Shown here one piece after another: positions 1 through 11,671 of a stretch of 64,000 nucleotides of DNA. The position numbers and the translations under genes were made by a program. Each line of letters opens with the position of its first letter. Positions within the stretch are counted from its first letter, which is position 1. A model generated the notes under the pieces. It saw only the letters and a list, made by a program, of their open reading frames with translations. It searched no databases and was not told where the DNA came from. The stretch comes from Phanerodontia chrysosporium (lineage: Eukaryota > Basidiomycota > Agaricomycetes > Polyporales > Phanerochaetaceae): assembly GCA_001910725.1 (NCBI GenBank), contig MJGA01000046.1:1-64000 (forward strand). The letters are read 5' to 3'.

Positions 1-118
1 TCGAACCAAGCGACGTTCGTCCCTTTGTTCGCGCTTTGGAAACACCCGTTCGTCCTGGGCGAACCTCACGACCCCTTTCCTCTCGACAGTGCTCTCATCT
101 CAAGCTACAACGGCCGCG

Positions 119-150
<32 letters not shown>

Positions 151-2510
151 CGTTCATGCTTGTGGTCTCGCTCTAGGCACTGCGCGGACGTCACTACCAG
201 CGATGCCTCGATCTGAAGCGTCTGAATCCACGTACCCCGAGTCGAACCCTCGGGCCTGCCAGCCCCATCTTTGGCACGGCGTCCTTCTCGACATTCACCG
301 CCACTGCTTCTCACCTCGTTTGTGGCCGGGCTCACGAAGAAGTGCGTGCCTCTGTCTCTCATGCAATAATATAACCTCATTTGCGATGTAGACCAGTCCG
401 AGAGCTCGTCGTGTGTCAGCGACGGCGCTTCTGTCGTCGAGAACGACCGCGTCGAGACCAGTACGCTCCGCGACAGCTCTTCCCAACTGACGACGTCTTC
501 CCGCACATACGGCAGCACTCCTACTCACGGAGCTCTGGCAGCGTTACTGAACGCGAACCATACTCTTACCCATCTACCAGCACCTCTCGAGCTCGTACCA
601 TGTCCGCTCATCGACCGATCCCTATGCCGCCACGTCTTCCCAGCCTCGCAAAGCTTCACGAACAGCACCTCTACGCCGGTCAGCTCTACGTCCCAGTCCC
701 GAACCGTCTCCTCCCCGTCCTATGATCCGTCACAGAGCACGTCCTCGCGCCACACGGCCTCTGCCGGCCACTATACCTCGACGCTCTCGTCTTCTCAACT
801 ACACTCCCACCCCTCCACCACGAGCAACACCGGCAGCGTCTCCCGGCGGACCGCCGGAGAACTCATCGCCTTGTACGAAGAACGTGCAGCAGGCCAACGC
901 TCGTCGTCCCCCTCCCCCTGCCCGCGTCCATCAACCAGGCCCTGCACTCCCGCACGCCGTCGCTCCCGAGTGAGCGCCCCGGCTCCCGACGAAGGCCCCG
1001 ACCGTGAGCACCGCGACGCTCGGCATGCCCGGCGCGCTCTCCAGGAGCATCCGCGGCCCGCCTCGAGCGCCGACTCGCGCTCGCGGAGCGACGGCAAGTC
1101 CGAGATCTCCGCCTGGAGCTTTGGCAGCGGCAGCGGCAGTGCGACGCAGACGCGCCAGACGCGCTCGCGCTCGCGCTCGCCGACGTCCCGCACGCGCTCG
1201 CCCACCTCGCGCACACGCTCGCGCGGCAGCAGCCCGGGCAAGTCTGCAGTGTCCAGTTGGACGTACTCCAGTGGTGGTGCGGGCTCCGGCGGCGGCGGCA
1301 TCCTCGGCGCGATCTCCGGGTTCGTCGGGTTGTCCGGTTCACGCACCACTTACTCGTCTTCTGCGCGGACGTCCTCGCCTTCCCGGACGTACACCAGGAG
1401 AACCACCAGCAAGAGCCGCAGCACCAGTCGCAGTGGGCGCTCGCCCTTCAGTACTGCGCGCCGCGCGCGGAGCAGGAGCCGTACAACAGGACGACGGAGC
1501 GTGCGCGGAGCCGCTCGGTGCCTGCGAGCCCGCCGAGGCGACGGACCGTCGAGAGCGAGTCCACGTCTGAGGAGGTCGACCTCGCAGCGATGGACCCCGG
1601 GCACGATCAGGAGGTGCGTGTACGCTGCCAGCGTCTGACTCCGCGTTTCTGACGACAGCCCGGAATGCGGCCACACAGCCGGTCTACGAGGCCCCGGTCT
1701 GGTACTACAACGTCCACCGGCTCTCGGACTACACCTGGCAGCTCGGGCACGCGCAGCTCTTCCCGCACATGCTCGTCGTGCGCTGGACGGAGCCGTCGGG
1801 CCTCATCGCCGAGGTGAAGCTCGATCTGCTCTCGTGCGTCGAGGTGCGCACCGTCCGGCCGAGTGGCATGGAGAGGGACGTGCGGGTCACGGTCGAGCGG
1901 GACGACGGGCGCGTCGAGAACGTGCGCCTGATGACCTTCGAGCTCGGTTACAGCGACAGCCTGGAACGACTTGGCGCGGAGACGCGGACAGAGATGGGGG
2001 CTTGGTTCGACGCCATCCAGTGAGTCTTCCACGCTGTGCATCTCACGCGCGTTCTCATTGTCCGCAGGACCGTGTTTACGGGGAACATGTCGCTCTCATC
2101 GGGCTCACATGCACACGAGCGTTCCGCCCCGACGGCTACGAGGACGAGGCGCCATCTCCTGCCGACGACCCCGAGGAAGAGAACGCGTCCGACATGCAGA
2201 TCGGCTCGCGTTCCACCATCTACATCTCCAGCAGCCCGCGCGCGCCGCCCCGGGCCCCGCTCGTGGAGGAGGTGGTGCAGCCGCGCAGCCTGACACCCCC
2301 GATCGACGTCACCGTCAGCAGCTGGCGGGCGCGCTCCGAGATCTCGACGCTGTACGAGCGCACCTCCCGCTCGTCTGCTACCTGTACGAGCGCATCAACG
2401 CGCAGCGCGACAGGCTCGTGCAGGAGATGGAGGAGAAGGGCATCCGGCTCACGCCCGAGGAGATCCGCGAGCTCGGAGACCGCGCGCCCGACTTTCGCTA
2501 CACGCTGTAG
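1..2510 (+). pseudogene. chimeric pseudogene: 5' part of giant coiled-coil gene fused to tail of MFS transporter gene
   Basis: Positions 1-2366 align almost base for base with 12159-14487, which covers the 5' flank, exons 1-2 and the start of exon 3 of the large gene at 12534-23909. At 2367 the sequence switches to that of the last exon of the MFS gene at 29748-32404 (from 32261) and ends with the same C-terminus (APDFRYTL and stop). The three bases CTC at the switch are shared by both parents. The copy is broken: the ATG matching 12534 reads ATT, there are indels near 320, 340, 640 and 900, and a TGA follows at about 971. A 15-base deletion lies near 2330, and an Arg-Ser-rich expansion at 1168-1224 is absent from the other copy. 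The duplication probably continues left of the window. Confidence 0.85.
121..150. repeat. GCTCCT hexamer microsatellite (5 units)
   Basis: Five perfect GCTCCT units. The same array occurs at 12279-12308 in the intact copy, about 225 bp upstream of its start codon. Both copies therefore inherited it before duplication. Confidence 0.9.
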
Positions 2511-2702
2511 ACACGAACGCTACGAATCTCATTTCAGGCTGGATAGACAAGTTTTCACATTTGGAAAGCAGATCGCGTCGACATACCGCTTGCGACGACG
2601 CGCGTCTGCTTACATAACGCCAGCGCAGCGAACTGCGAGGGCTCCGCGACGCTCGCTCGATCGTCACGACCTACAAACGACACTCTGCCAGCTTATTTTT
2701 GA

Positions 2703-2784
2703 GATATCCCGCCGGCAGCTGAGTTCACAAGATATCCTGTCGGCAGCTGAGTGTTCAGGATATTCCGCCGGCTGCAACAACTCG
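2703..2784. repeat. 28-bp tandem repeat, three units
   Basis: Three head-to-tail units start with GATATCC/GATATTC and share CGGCAGCTGAG. They lie at 2703-2730, 2731-2758 and 2759-2784, and the third is degenerate at its 3' end. There are no spacers, so this is not a CRISPR array. Confidence 0.85.
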
Positions 2785-3221
2785 TTCTCGCGCCCTCGCT
2801 CCCGATTGGCCCCCTCTTCGTCCCCGCCCAAGCCCTGTTGCTCGCGGCACACGCAGTGCGTTCCATCGCCGGCATAGCGCACCCTTCAGCCTGCACGTCT
2901 TCAAACGGCCGCCACGCTTCGGTGAGTGTTCAGACTCGTTCTATCCGTTTCCCATGGCTCACAGACCGCTCTGGCTAGTGGAACCGCGCCCTCTACCACC
3001 AAATACGCCAGCGAAAGACCCCGCTCGGACGTCTCTTTCCTTGGAGAGACCGTTAGCATGACTCTGCACGGCCAGTTGGGGGACGCACCCGTGAGTCGTC
3101 CTCTCCACTCTGCCCGTTTGCGCTCTCCCTCATGTGTCAGCCACGCAAAGGCACCAGCACCGGCGTGCACGACGACGCCCGCATCCATACATGCCCTACA
3201 GAACCTCAAAACCTACATGCC

Positions 3222-3730
3222 CCGACCCCGTTCGCGGGAACGCGATATGTCGCGTCGCAGCACAATAGACGCCCATCCACCGACCTCGACAACTCTTGCT
3301 GTGGCTTGGCCGCCGCTCCTCTCTTGCACGCTGCGATGGTGCGTGCATTTGCACAGAGTTGTTAGCTTTGCCAGCTGACGCTCTTGGTTGCGCCAGCCCT
3401 CTCCAGCCGTGCCCCGGGCTGTACTGCTGTTAGTGCTCGCCAGCGCGGCTTTGAAGACGCAGGACGCACCTCCAGAACACCCGACGCACCAGGAGACGTC
3501 GCACACCCGGCCACCGGAACGCGATACGTCGTCTCGGCGCAAAATAGGCACCAGTCACCGGAGGTCTCGCCGCTACACGACCCGCGCGGCTCTTCCGTCC
3601 ATCGGCGATGCTGGCACGCCGTTTCGCGCAGCGCACGACGCCAAACGCGTCCCGCACACCGCCCTCGAGACGCCCCCAGTCGAGCCTCACCCGGTCGCCG
3701 GACGGCGATACGTCGTGTCGGCGCGGACGC
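3222..3730. repeat. three degenerate copies of a ~45-bp motif
   Basis: Copies at about 3222-3272, 3504-3558 and 3687-3730 share the core ACGCGATACGTCGTCTCGGC with substitutions, preceded by a CACCCGG-like block. A weaker fourth copy may lie near 3850-3895. Spacing is uneven (about 282 and 183 bp). Confidence 0.6.
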
Positions 3731-4205
3731 GCGGTGAAGACCGCCATTCATGTACACCAATGGGACACCCCGCAGCCGTCGCCTTGTGCGTCCAATGCTG
3801 CTGCAGACGCGCCTCGTGCGGCGCCGGGCAGAGTCGACGCCGCGGGCACGTCGGCCGCGGGAAGTCGATCCGTCGTCTCGAGACACGGCCCCTCGTCCTG
3901 GCACGCGGCGAGACCGCCTGTCTCCCCTGCTGGCGACACGCCTCGTCGGGCCAGGGAGGCCTCTGCGACGTCGGCGGAAGCAGCTGGCGCGAAGGGCAGG
4001 ACGATGCCCGCGGTTGGGGCTTCCTGGGCGACAGCACGGGCCCGTCCACGGCAGACCCGTCGTGAAGGCTCGCCTGCTCGTTGGAGCGCGGGGACGTCGA
4101 CCGGCGGCTGCGAGTCGACCCGGCGAACACACCTGCACCGCGACAACGACGGTCAGCCTCGGACGCGGACCTTGCACACCAGCAGTGAGACTCACCAGGA
4201 ACCCA

Positions 4206-4232
4206 GCCGCCGCCGCCGCCGCCGCCGCCGCC
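4206..4232. repeat. GCC trinucleotide microsatellite (9 units)
   Basis: Nine perfect GCC units in an otherwise unannotated stretch. Confidence 0.95.
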
Positions 4233-5257
4233 TTTGCCCGTAGTCGTCCCTCGCCGTCGCCGTCTCCATCGCGTAGTGAGTGTTTTCACCGCCGCTACTG
4301 TCGCCGCCCCGTCGCTTACGCCCGTACTTCTCCCCGCAGTAGCATTCGCCATCTTCGCAAGGACTGTCTCGCCCGGGCGTCGGTGTCTCGCAGGGCGGCC
4401 GAGCCGCGAGGGCGCTGAGCAGGAGACGGCGCGCCGCGGCTCGACGGGGAGGCGGCGACCCCGGGAGCACGCCCGCACGCCGGGCGTACGTCGGATGGCG
4501 GGAGACGCGACACGGACGGCCGCAGCGGGAGTGATGCCCCGCGCGAGCCGGGTGCGCGCGCGACGCGCCCGAGAGGAAGTGGTGTCCTCTCGGGCCTGCG
4601 TCCTAGTGGAACCGCGATGAATGATGCGCGTGCGTTGCTGTCGTGCCCGCACTGAGACGAAAGGCCGCATGGTGGGCTCGCTGGGAGGTGGTCCATGGGT
4701 GCTCGGCGGGCGGCCACTTGCGGCGTGAGGCGGTCGGACATGAAGACGGCGTTCGCGGACTCGTGCCTGCGCGTCGCCGAGTGGTGCCCTTGTGTGCGCG
4801 CGGGCGGTCTTCGGGTGCGAGAGAGGGTGGCAAAGGTGTCGGCGCCGTGGTAGGTAGACAAGAACATGGGTGTGAGCCCGAAGAGTGAGATGTCTGTAGT
4901 GAAGTAAGACCACGAGCAGTGAGAAAATGAGCAGCTACGAGGCGCACTTACTGAGGCCAGCATGGCTGGTGTGAATGAGAGTCTGAGCCTGTGTGCACGA
5001 AAGGGAGGAGAACAGGGAGACAGCCTGCCCAGGACTGTCTCTCTGCTCTCCGAGGGCCTGGGCATCAGTAACACGATCAGAAAAAATTCACTGCAGTGCA
5101 CTCGGGCGTCGTCAATCCCACGCTAAGGTCACCATCAGTCAAAATTTAGGCTCGCACTAGCAACGGCGGTTTCTTGTCCCGCTGCGATCCAGAATTCTGT
5201 CCAGATCCGGGGTGAGTTTCAGGCTCTCGCAGTGGTTTCTGGTCACCGTCCGTCATT

Positions 5258-5332
5258 GAGAATTTGACAATGAGAAATTATCTGGCCAAAGGGCATCCCT
5301 CTCGCCAGATGATTTCTCTCTGCCAATTCCTC
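5258..5332. repeat. long imperfect inverted repeat (hairpin)
   Basis: The arms GAGAAATTATCTGGC (5272-5286) and GCCAGATGATTTCTC (5304-5318) pair at 14 of 15 positions around a 17-nt loop. Weaker pairing extends outward to about 5258 and 5332. The surroundings (5100-5450) are more AT-rich than their neighbours. It could be a small inverted-repeat element remnant or a structured RNA. No target duplication was recognised. Confidence 0.65.
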
Positions 5333-7169
5333 ACAAATCTGATTTTCTGTACGCTTTTCCGCATTTTATTATTACCCCAAAAACTGTCTACCTAGGGGTA
5401 CCTATACATGCAACCTCGGAAAGCAGACTCTGTCTAGAACATCACATTGTTGTCTTCAACCAGAATCTGTCAAAAACTGCTGTGCCCATCGGGAATGTTG
5501 CCAGCAACACTGCCCGCCGTTTACGCACCCAATCCGGTGCCTCGGGAACGGTGCAGCAACAAGCGTGCGGTAACGTCCGCTGTTACTCAGAGGCGCGGGG
5601 TCGGACATGCCCTAGCGCACTGCCACTCACCGACGTGGATCTTTGCCGGCCAGCGCAGCGGCTGCATGTTTGTAGCGGCATGCACTCGGCGCCGAGACCA
5701 GTGCCCCATCTGTCGAGCCGGGATTAGCAGGAGGACGCTGGAGGTGAGGTGTAGATCCGTGCGCACCAAGCCCGCCCTGAGCTCCGGTCGCCGCTTGGGC
5801 GGCGGAACACACTCGCGCGGCGACTGGTTGAGGTACGCTCGCGACTGACAGGCCCGCGCCGCATCAACGGCTCTCCAAAGCCGCCCACCCTGGATCCGTG
5901 CTATCCTGCACCGAGATTGAGCGCGGTGACGTCGGGCATGCTACTCAGTAGACGTACGAACGAGCCGGAGGCTGTCGAGGGCATGGTTCACAAGTCAGTC
6001 CTCAGTGTAATGGGACAGACAGAGGCAGCTGTCTCGCAGGCATGTCAACCAGTAGCACATGCAGAGCGATTCAAGAGCTGTACCTGCCATAATCAGGAAG
6101 GTATTCGGGCACAAATCGAGCACATCAGAGCCAGATGCCCACGTACGAGTGACTTGAACTCGGAATACATTGCGGTCACTTGCCGTCTGCAGGCCCCGAT
6201 CGCAGCTGATCACCATTCTCGCTACACTCAGGAGTGGTAGCGTACGACGACATTCTTGCCACTTTCCGTGGCTCTCCAGCATGCGTGGTCCAAAAATGGT
6301 GTCGCGGCCGTGGAGGTCGAGAGCGAGAACACGATGGGCGCTTTGCCGCCAGAAATGGGAAGACGCCACAAAGCTTCCGGCGCTGCCGCCTGCTTTGCGC
6401 TCGTCCACCACTTCTGCCTCGCGCTGACCAATGTCAGCCACGCAAAAAGGTATGCAAAACCCTTTCTTACGCCAGCCAGGTACTCAAAACCGTCAAAAGT
6501 CATTGTACGGCACGCGCGTTTCGGCGAAAACGCGTAGAAAATGCGCAAGCTCCGTTCAGAGCCTCGGCGAGGACTCGACGGGCTAGCGCAACGGAGATGG
6601 CAGAGGTGCGTGAGACAGCCATCAGACGGTGTCATGGCGCCAAGACCCTGCAAACTAACCCCTCAGATTCGCTCCCGAACGCGGATTCCTGCGGAACCGC
6701 GGCGTTCATGCTACATGGCGGCGCTGTGACCTGGCACACCCAGTAAAAGACCAATGGTACGTTAACTTGCTGTCTCGCCTGGCTGACGTGCTATGTAGAC
6801 GCTGAATGACTGCTCTTTTGCTGCTTAGATGGCCCAGCTCTGACGCAGGACGCAGGAATCGCGTCAAAACGCGTGCCGGCACATCCTCTCCTCCTCCCTC
6901 GTTACGACACTCACCGCGAGCCCCGCACAACCGGACGGGTAACCAAGAGCGCCCATCAGGCAGCGCCACCATCTTTCCGGCACCCCTGACATCGCGTCGT
7001 AGCACGCCGAGCGTGTTACGCGGTGGACTAGGACGAAAGGGACACGGGCAAGCCCGCTTCCGTTTCGTCCTTGTCCACCGAGGGACCGTTCGCGCGTAGC
7101 CCGGCACGGGCAGGACACCGGGAAGGGGGGCGAGTGACAGTTCTGGGGTGTGCCCGGCCCTGCTGCGTG
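5333..7169. other. no recognisable gene
   Basis: This stretch holds no family I recognise, no convincing exon chain and no clear repeat beyond the hairpin to its left. The open frames are short and overlap one another on both strands. Confidence 0.5.
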
Positions 7170-7176
7170 TATAAAA
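7170..7176 (+). promoter_or_regulatory. TATA box of a possible transcription unit
   Basis: TATAAAA sits upstream of a pyrimidine-rich tract (about 7190-7260), a layout common in strong fungal promoters. No confident coding region follows. The first plausible exon starts with the ATG at 7390 and runs into a GTAAGT donor at 7431. Confidence 0.5.
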
Positions 7177-7375
7177 GGTGAGCAGTCCGGGCTGGTCTCT
7201 TCATCCCGCTGTCCGCTTCTCACCCTCTCTAGACTCCCTCCCTCCCTCTCGCTCATAGTCTGCCCTGTCTCGTCCTCATGCTCGACGCCTTCTAAGGCTG
7301 TCCTTTCGAAGCCCCTCTCGTCATCGCCATCACCGTCGCCGTTGACCTTTCGGCCCTGAAGGGGTACATTAGCAG

Positions 7376-7474
7376 AAGGACTGGCCGGTATGCCCGACCT
7401 CCTCTCACCTATCGAAATGTATACGTCCCAGTAAGTGTCCAACTTGTTGAAGCACACAATAGCTCGCTTACGAT
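7376..7474 (+). repeat. ~99-bp direct repeat, copy 1 (possible first exon with donor site)
   Basis: Similar to 8031-8129. Both copies carry CCCGACCTCCTCTCACCTAT, then GAAATGTATA, a GTAAGTGT donor and the same ATAGCTCGCT acceptor-like end. This copy has ATG where the other has GTG. Confidence 0.6.
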
Positions 7475-10400
7475 GCTCTCGGAAAAGGTACTGTACATGT
7501 TATTCATAGTTTTTTAGCCTCGGCGATGCTTACGGAAGGCCAGGCACCAGGAATGCGACCCACCCGCGGCACATTGGGAGTCAACGGAGGCCATAGCCCA
7601 CCGGTAGTGCCGCTGGATCTCTGCGAAAATGCTGACCGAACACCCGGACGTCGGCTCCGCACGACCGTCCTCGTTCCTGATCGTAAGTCGTCGGGTGCTC
7701 CGCCGCAATGTCAATAGATAACCCCGACCCCACTGCAGGTCTGTAGCGGTGTATCTGGAGATCTGCCCGGCCACTTCCCGCGGCGTTAGATATTGACCGC
7801 TGGAAGCCTCGACTGCAAGGTCGTTGTTCGGCCTTGCTGTGAACTATACATGCGGTCAGTTTTAAGGCCTTAGTTCCCGCCACCTCACCTGTTCAACGAA
7901 GTCTTACTTTCCTCTCTAGCCGGCACGCTCGAGTAACACTGTCATTCACCGGTAAACGGACATCGTCTCACCAATGACGTCCGACCTCATTGTTTGTTCA
8001 TGGACTGACTCCCGTAAGGGTCACTACCGAAAGGACATGTCGGCGTGCCCGACCTCCTCTCACCTATCGAAATGTATATGTTCGCGTAAGTGTTCAAGTC
8101 ATTGTAACACGCCATAGCTCGCTAATGTCGGTCTCACAAAGCTAGATGGCTGACACTCACGCTTGATCGGGAGATGGGACGGTAAGTGTGCTATTGTCCG
8201 AGGTAGTTCGTATATTGACTGAAACTCAATGCTACGACAGATCACTCGACTTGCACGAGCGGCCCTGACATCGGTCCTTTTGGGACAGAACTCCTTAAAG
8301 TACGTCACCCTCCATCTTCGTGGTCTGTCTTACTGACATCGCCTCAGATTAGGTGCGGCCGAGCGAGGCACCCCTCCTCGTTCACCGTCATCACTTCGAG
8401 TGGAGGAATAACGGCGCCACGGACTCGCCCGTGGCCTTTGCACGTCCTCATCGCCAATTCGGGACCCTGCGCGGTGAGCTTCGAGTTGCCGGCTGGCCTT
8501 TCGTATACACTTGCTCAAGGCCGGTCTCCAAGGCTCGCCGCTGCTCGGGGACGCGCCGACATTGAAATTTGCTGCAGCGCGGACAATACCGGCGTGCGGA
8601 GGCGTTGTCGCTCTTCGGCAGTCCCGAGGTATGCGATTACTCGCTAGCGGCGTGTCTGCACCGTACTAAGTGCTTTGCCTGACGCGCAGGCCATGTCGGA
8701 CGAGTAGCCGTCCGGTGCTTTCGCGTGCCACGATCGCGCCAGCTCGCGAGATTCACTGACCCGAAATCCACGGCGACATTTGCGTTCTTGACGATCTGTC
8801 CGCTCTGTCGGTCCTCGCGATCCGAGCCGCGCTGTCCGGGACGCTTTCGGTGGTACGGCTGGACGCCGGGGAGTGGTCGCTGCCGGGTCTTCACAAGCGA
8901 TCGTTATCGGGAGCTCGCGCTCAGTCACCAACGATCCAAATGAATTAGTAGTGTCATTGCATGCCTAGTAGTAGTACATCTGCAGGCTCTGTAAGCCTCG
9001 CTCACATCCTAGTAACGCATCCATTAAGGAACCGCACCTTTTATTTGTCCCCCTCTGCCTCGCGAAGTGCACACGCGGCGTACTCGCCCTTGTCCCACCC
9101 CCGCGCTGACCCTAACCTGACAGCTTCCGTCGACCCTCTCGCTCGGCGACGCTGGGCGAGATTGCCGTCGATCCACCGGCGTCGTCAGCTTGTGTGCGTC
9201 TCGTCGAAGCCGGCCCGCTGTCGTCCGACCATGCAGACCCGCGTCCGTCGTTGTCCCCGTCGCCGCCTCAGGCAGGCTAGCCTTCCGCAAAGGTGCGTCT
9301 GGCTTACCGCTAGACTTTGTCGATGCCGTGCCTCACGCTCGCGTTCAGGCCGATTTCCAAGGCGCCGCCTGTCCTCTTTCGCGGTGAGAGTCCATTCGGA
9401 CGGCGGCATTGTCCACCAACCCGACCGAAACCGGAGCTCTCCGCCACGCCCGCGCCGCCGACTGTCGAGTACGGGTGTCGGCTTGACCTGAACGTCTAGA
9501 GGTACGTCTGTGCCCTCGTCGCCCTCGCCGTGCACCGCTGTAACGTCTGACAAGCCTCTTCACAGGGCCTGCTCTTCCCCGGGCTGTCGTACGCTCCTCG
9601 CCCGAGTATCCTGACCGGTCCTCGCCGCGGCCTTGTTGACGGCGACTGGACGTCGCGATCCGTCGTCCTCATTGTGAAGCTATTTCGTGTAAGTGCTTTT
9701 CCGGTCCATCCGTATGGACGTGCTGCTGACGTTTTCGGCCGCTCACCAGTCTACCACGAGGCCGTCGATGCAGCAAAATTGGGTCAGTGAGTCTCCCTTG
9801 TCCGCTCGCAGAAGGCGTCCGGCAATGAGGTTTATTGATTAACTATTTTACAGAGGCCTACGACACCTGCCTAGAGGAAGCTGTCAGCCGATGCAGCTCG
9901 ATCACACTCGCTGCCAGACTCACCGACGCCTTTTCGCACTCGTGCGTACCAGCTTCCCCCTCGCTCCCTCTCCGTCCGCAGATGCGCTTCGCCAGCGGCA
10001 CCGTCTTGGCAACATCCTCGCGGCGCTGCTTTCGCCACCAGTCAACCGAGAGCGGCAGGCTCTCGTTGCCGTGTGATGCCTCGCGTTCGACGTACGGTGT
10101 ACGACGTCGGCCGGACAGCCTGTCCCGCGTTCGACCCGCCAAGGGTGCGACCCGTCGGGTTCTCGCGCGTCGCCGCAAGGTACGTCGCCCATGGCCTTCA
10201 GATGCACTTGTGGCTCATTCACGAGCCCAGAAGGCCGTAGCCTACGCTGCAGCCTCCTCGTCGCAAGACGCAGAGCGCCGCGTCACGGTTCTCGCCGTCT
10301 GGAACGCCTATCGCCAACCCGCCGCGGAGGGACCAGTGCGCGGGCAGGCGTCTTCGGCGTGCTGGCGCACTTGCAGTCGTATGCCGCAGCTCCCTGGCGG

Positions 10401-10522
10401 CATGTTCTCGAGCGCCGCGCCGCGTCTTTGACCGTCCGGAGTGCCTCTCGTTCATGCAGGAAAGAGTGCGTGATGAGCACTCGAACGCATTCCGTGCCTC
10501 GCTGACCGTGCACGAACCTAGC
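7475..10522. other. unidentified region with possible degraded or unrecognised exons
   Basis: There is no family match. Between about 9750 and 10505 an exon chain stays open across plausible GT-AG introns: TCTACCACGAG after 9759, then from 9855, from about 9982 and from about 10202 to a TGA at 10503-10505. The predicted peptide matches nothing I know, and its upstream start is unclear, so I do not call a gene. The rest shows only chance open frames. Confidence 0.35.
8031..8129 (+). repeat. ~99-bp direct repeat, copy 2
   Basis: Second copy of the segment at 7376-7474. The putative start codon reads GTG here. The donor-like GTAAGTGT and acceptor-like end are retained. Confidence 0.6.
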
Positions 10523-11671
10523 CCCTGTCGTGCACCGACGGCATGCACGGTGTTTTCGCGCTTGCTGGTCCGTCCAATGACGTCTGGCTTCTGCTGCCGG
10601 TGTGCCGGACCAAGACTACAAACGCGAGCGGCGCCGCCATCCGCACGAACGGCATGAACGGCGGCAGTTCGTGCCTCCCGCGAGTAGACGGCAAGCTGCG
10701 GCGGCAACGCGCGTCCGCGATGGGCCCAGGCAGCGCGGGGGCTGGTGGCAATTTTGAGCAGGCTGGGAGCCGCCGCCCGCGGACATCAAAGCCGCTTCGC
10801 GCTGGAGTTGAACCCGGCGTGATCACAGGACACTGGGCCGTGGGAGACGTGTTGCAGTTCGCTGCGAGCTGCCGGTTTGCGGCGCGCGGCGTCATTTCGA
10901 GTCTGAATGCCGCGTCTGAACGGGATAGAATTTTGGTGGCTAGCTCGTAAGCGACGGAGCCGTGGGGATGCCACCGCGAGTGCAGGGGCGGTCACGCCCG
11001 CAGGTTCACTGGATGGGCTGGGCGGGCGTGTCGAGAACGGCCATGGGAGTGATTTCGACTTGAAGGCGGCCGCGAGAGGGCCAAGGTCCCAGCCGAGGGC
11101 TCAGCCAAGGCACGGCGGGCGAGACCGGGGACTGCTCGCAGGGCGCCGGACAGACAGCCGTGCCCGGATTGCTGGTCGCCGCCCTGGCGTCCGCGAACCG
11201 TTCTGATGGTGGCACACGCGTGTGGGAATGGCTGGTGAAAGCCAGTGGTGGTTGGAGGCACGGCGGCGAGACACGGCGGGGCAGACCGGCCTCTGTGGCT
11301 GCGATGACGACGAGGGCAAAGTGAGCGGGTAGCTCGCGGGGACAGGAACAGCATACGCACCTGATCCAAGGCGTACCGCGCCTGTGCAAGCTGCCACTCT
11401 CCGTTCGCCTGGGCAGAAAGCCTCGCGAGTTGAGAAGCTCGGCGTCGCGTTCGCGTGGTGCACCGGCCTGCGTATCGCTGGCTAACGTGTCCGCGCGTCG
11501 CCGTTGTTTGCCGCGGCGACAGGACACGGGCGGCGGACGGTGCCGCAGGGCATGCTGGAGGTCGTGGTTGGGGATGGAGAAGACGAACGGCGCGAAAGAG
11601 TCCGGGAAGCGCGGAACCGTGGCGGGCGCCTACGCATGCAGTGCGTCGCCGGCACGCAGCCCGTTGTGGAT
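10523..11671 (+). repeat. 1.15-kb dispersed repeat, copy A
   Basis: Direct repeat of 26815-28018, roughly 90% alike by eye. It begins near CATGCACGGTGTTTTCG and ends at CCGTTGTGGAT. The reverse strand keeps a 172-173-residue open frame in both copies (11006-11527 here), with scattered substitutions and no frameshift, but it resembles no known protein. Copy B has about 45 extra bases near 27030. No terminal repeats or target duplications were seen. Confidence 0.75.

Larger units (their letters stand above)
2511..5257. other. gene-poor region downstream of the chimeric pseudogene
   Basis: No recognisable gene. Many overlapping open frames in all six phases are what GC-rich DNA gives by chance. 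The region holds a 28-bp tandem repeat, degenerate dispersed repeats and a GCC microsatellite. Arg/Pro/Ser-rich translations near 2900-4200 match no family I know. Confidence 0.6.

Noticed and set aside
89..391. Open frame with a poly-Leu stretch like a signal peptide
   Set aside because: The Leu run is only the translated GCTCCT array, repeated at 12279-12308 upstream of a real start codon.
2703..2784. CRISPR-like array
   Set aside because: Three contiguous 28-bp units without spacers, in a eukaryotic genome.
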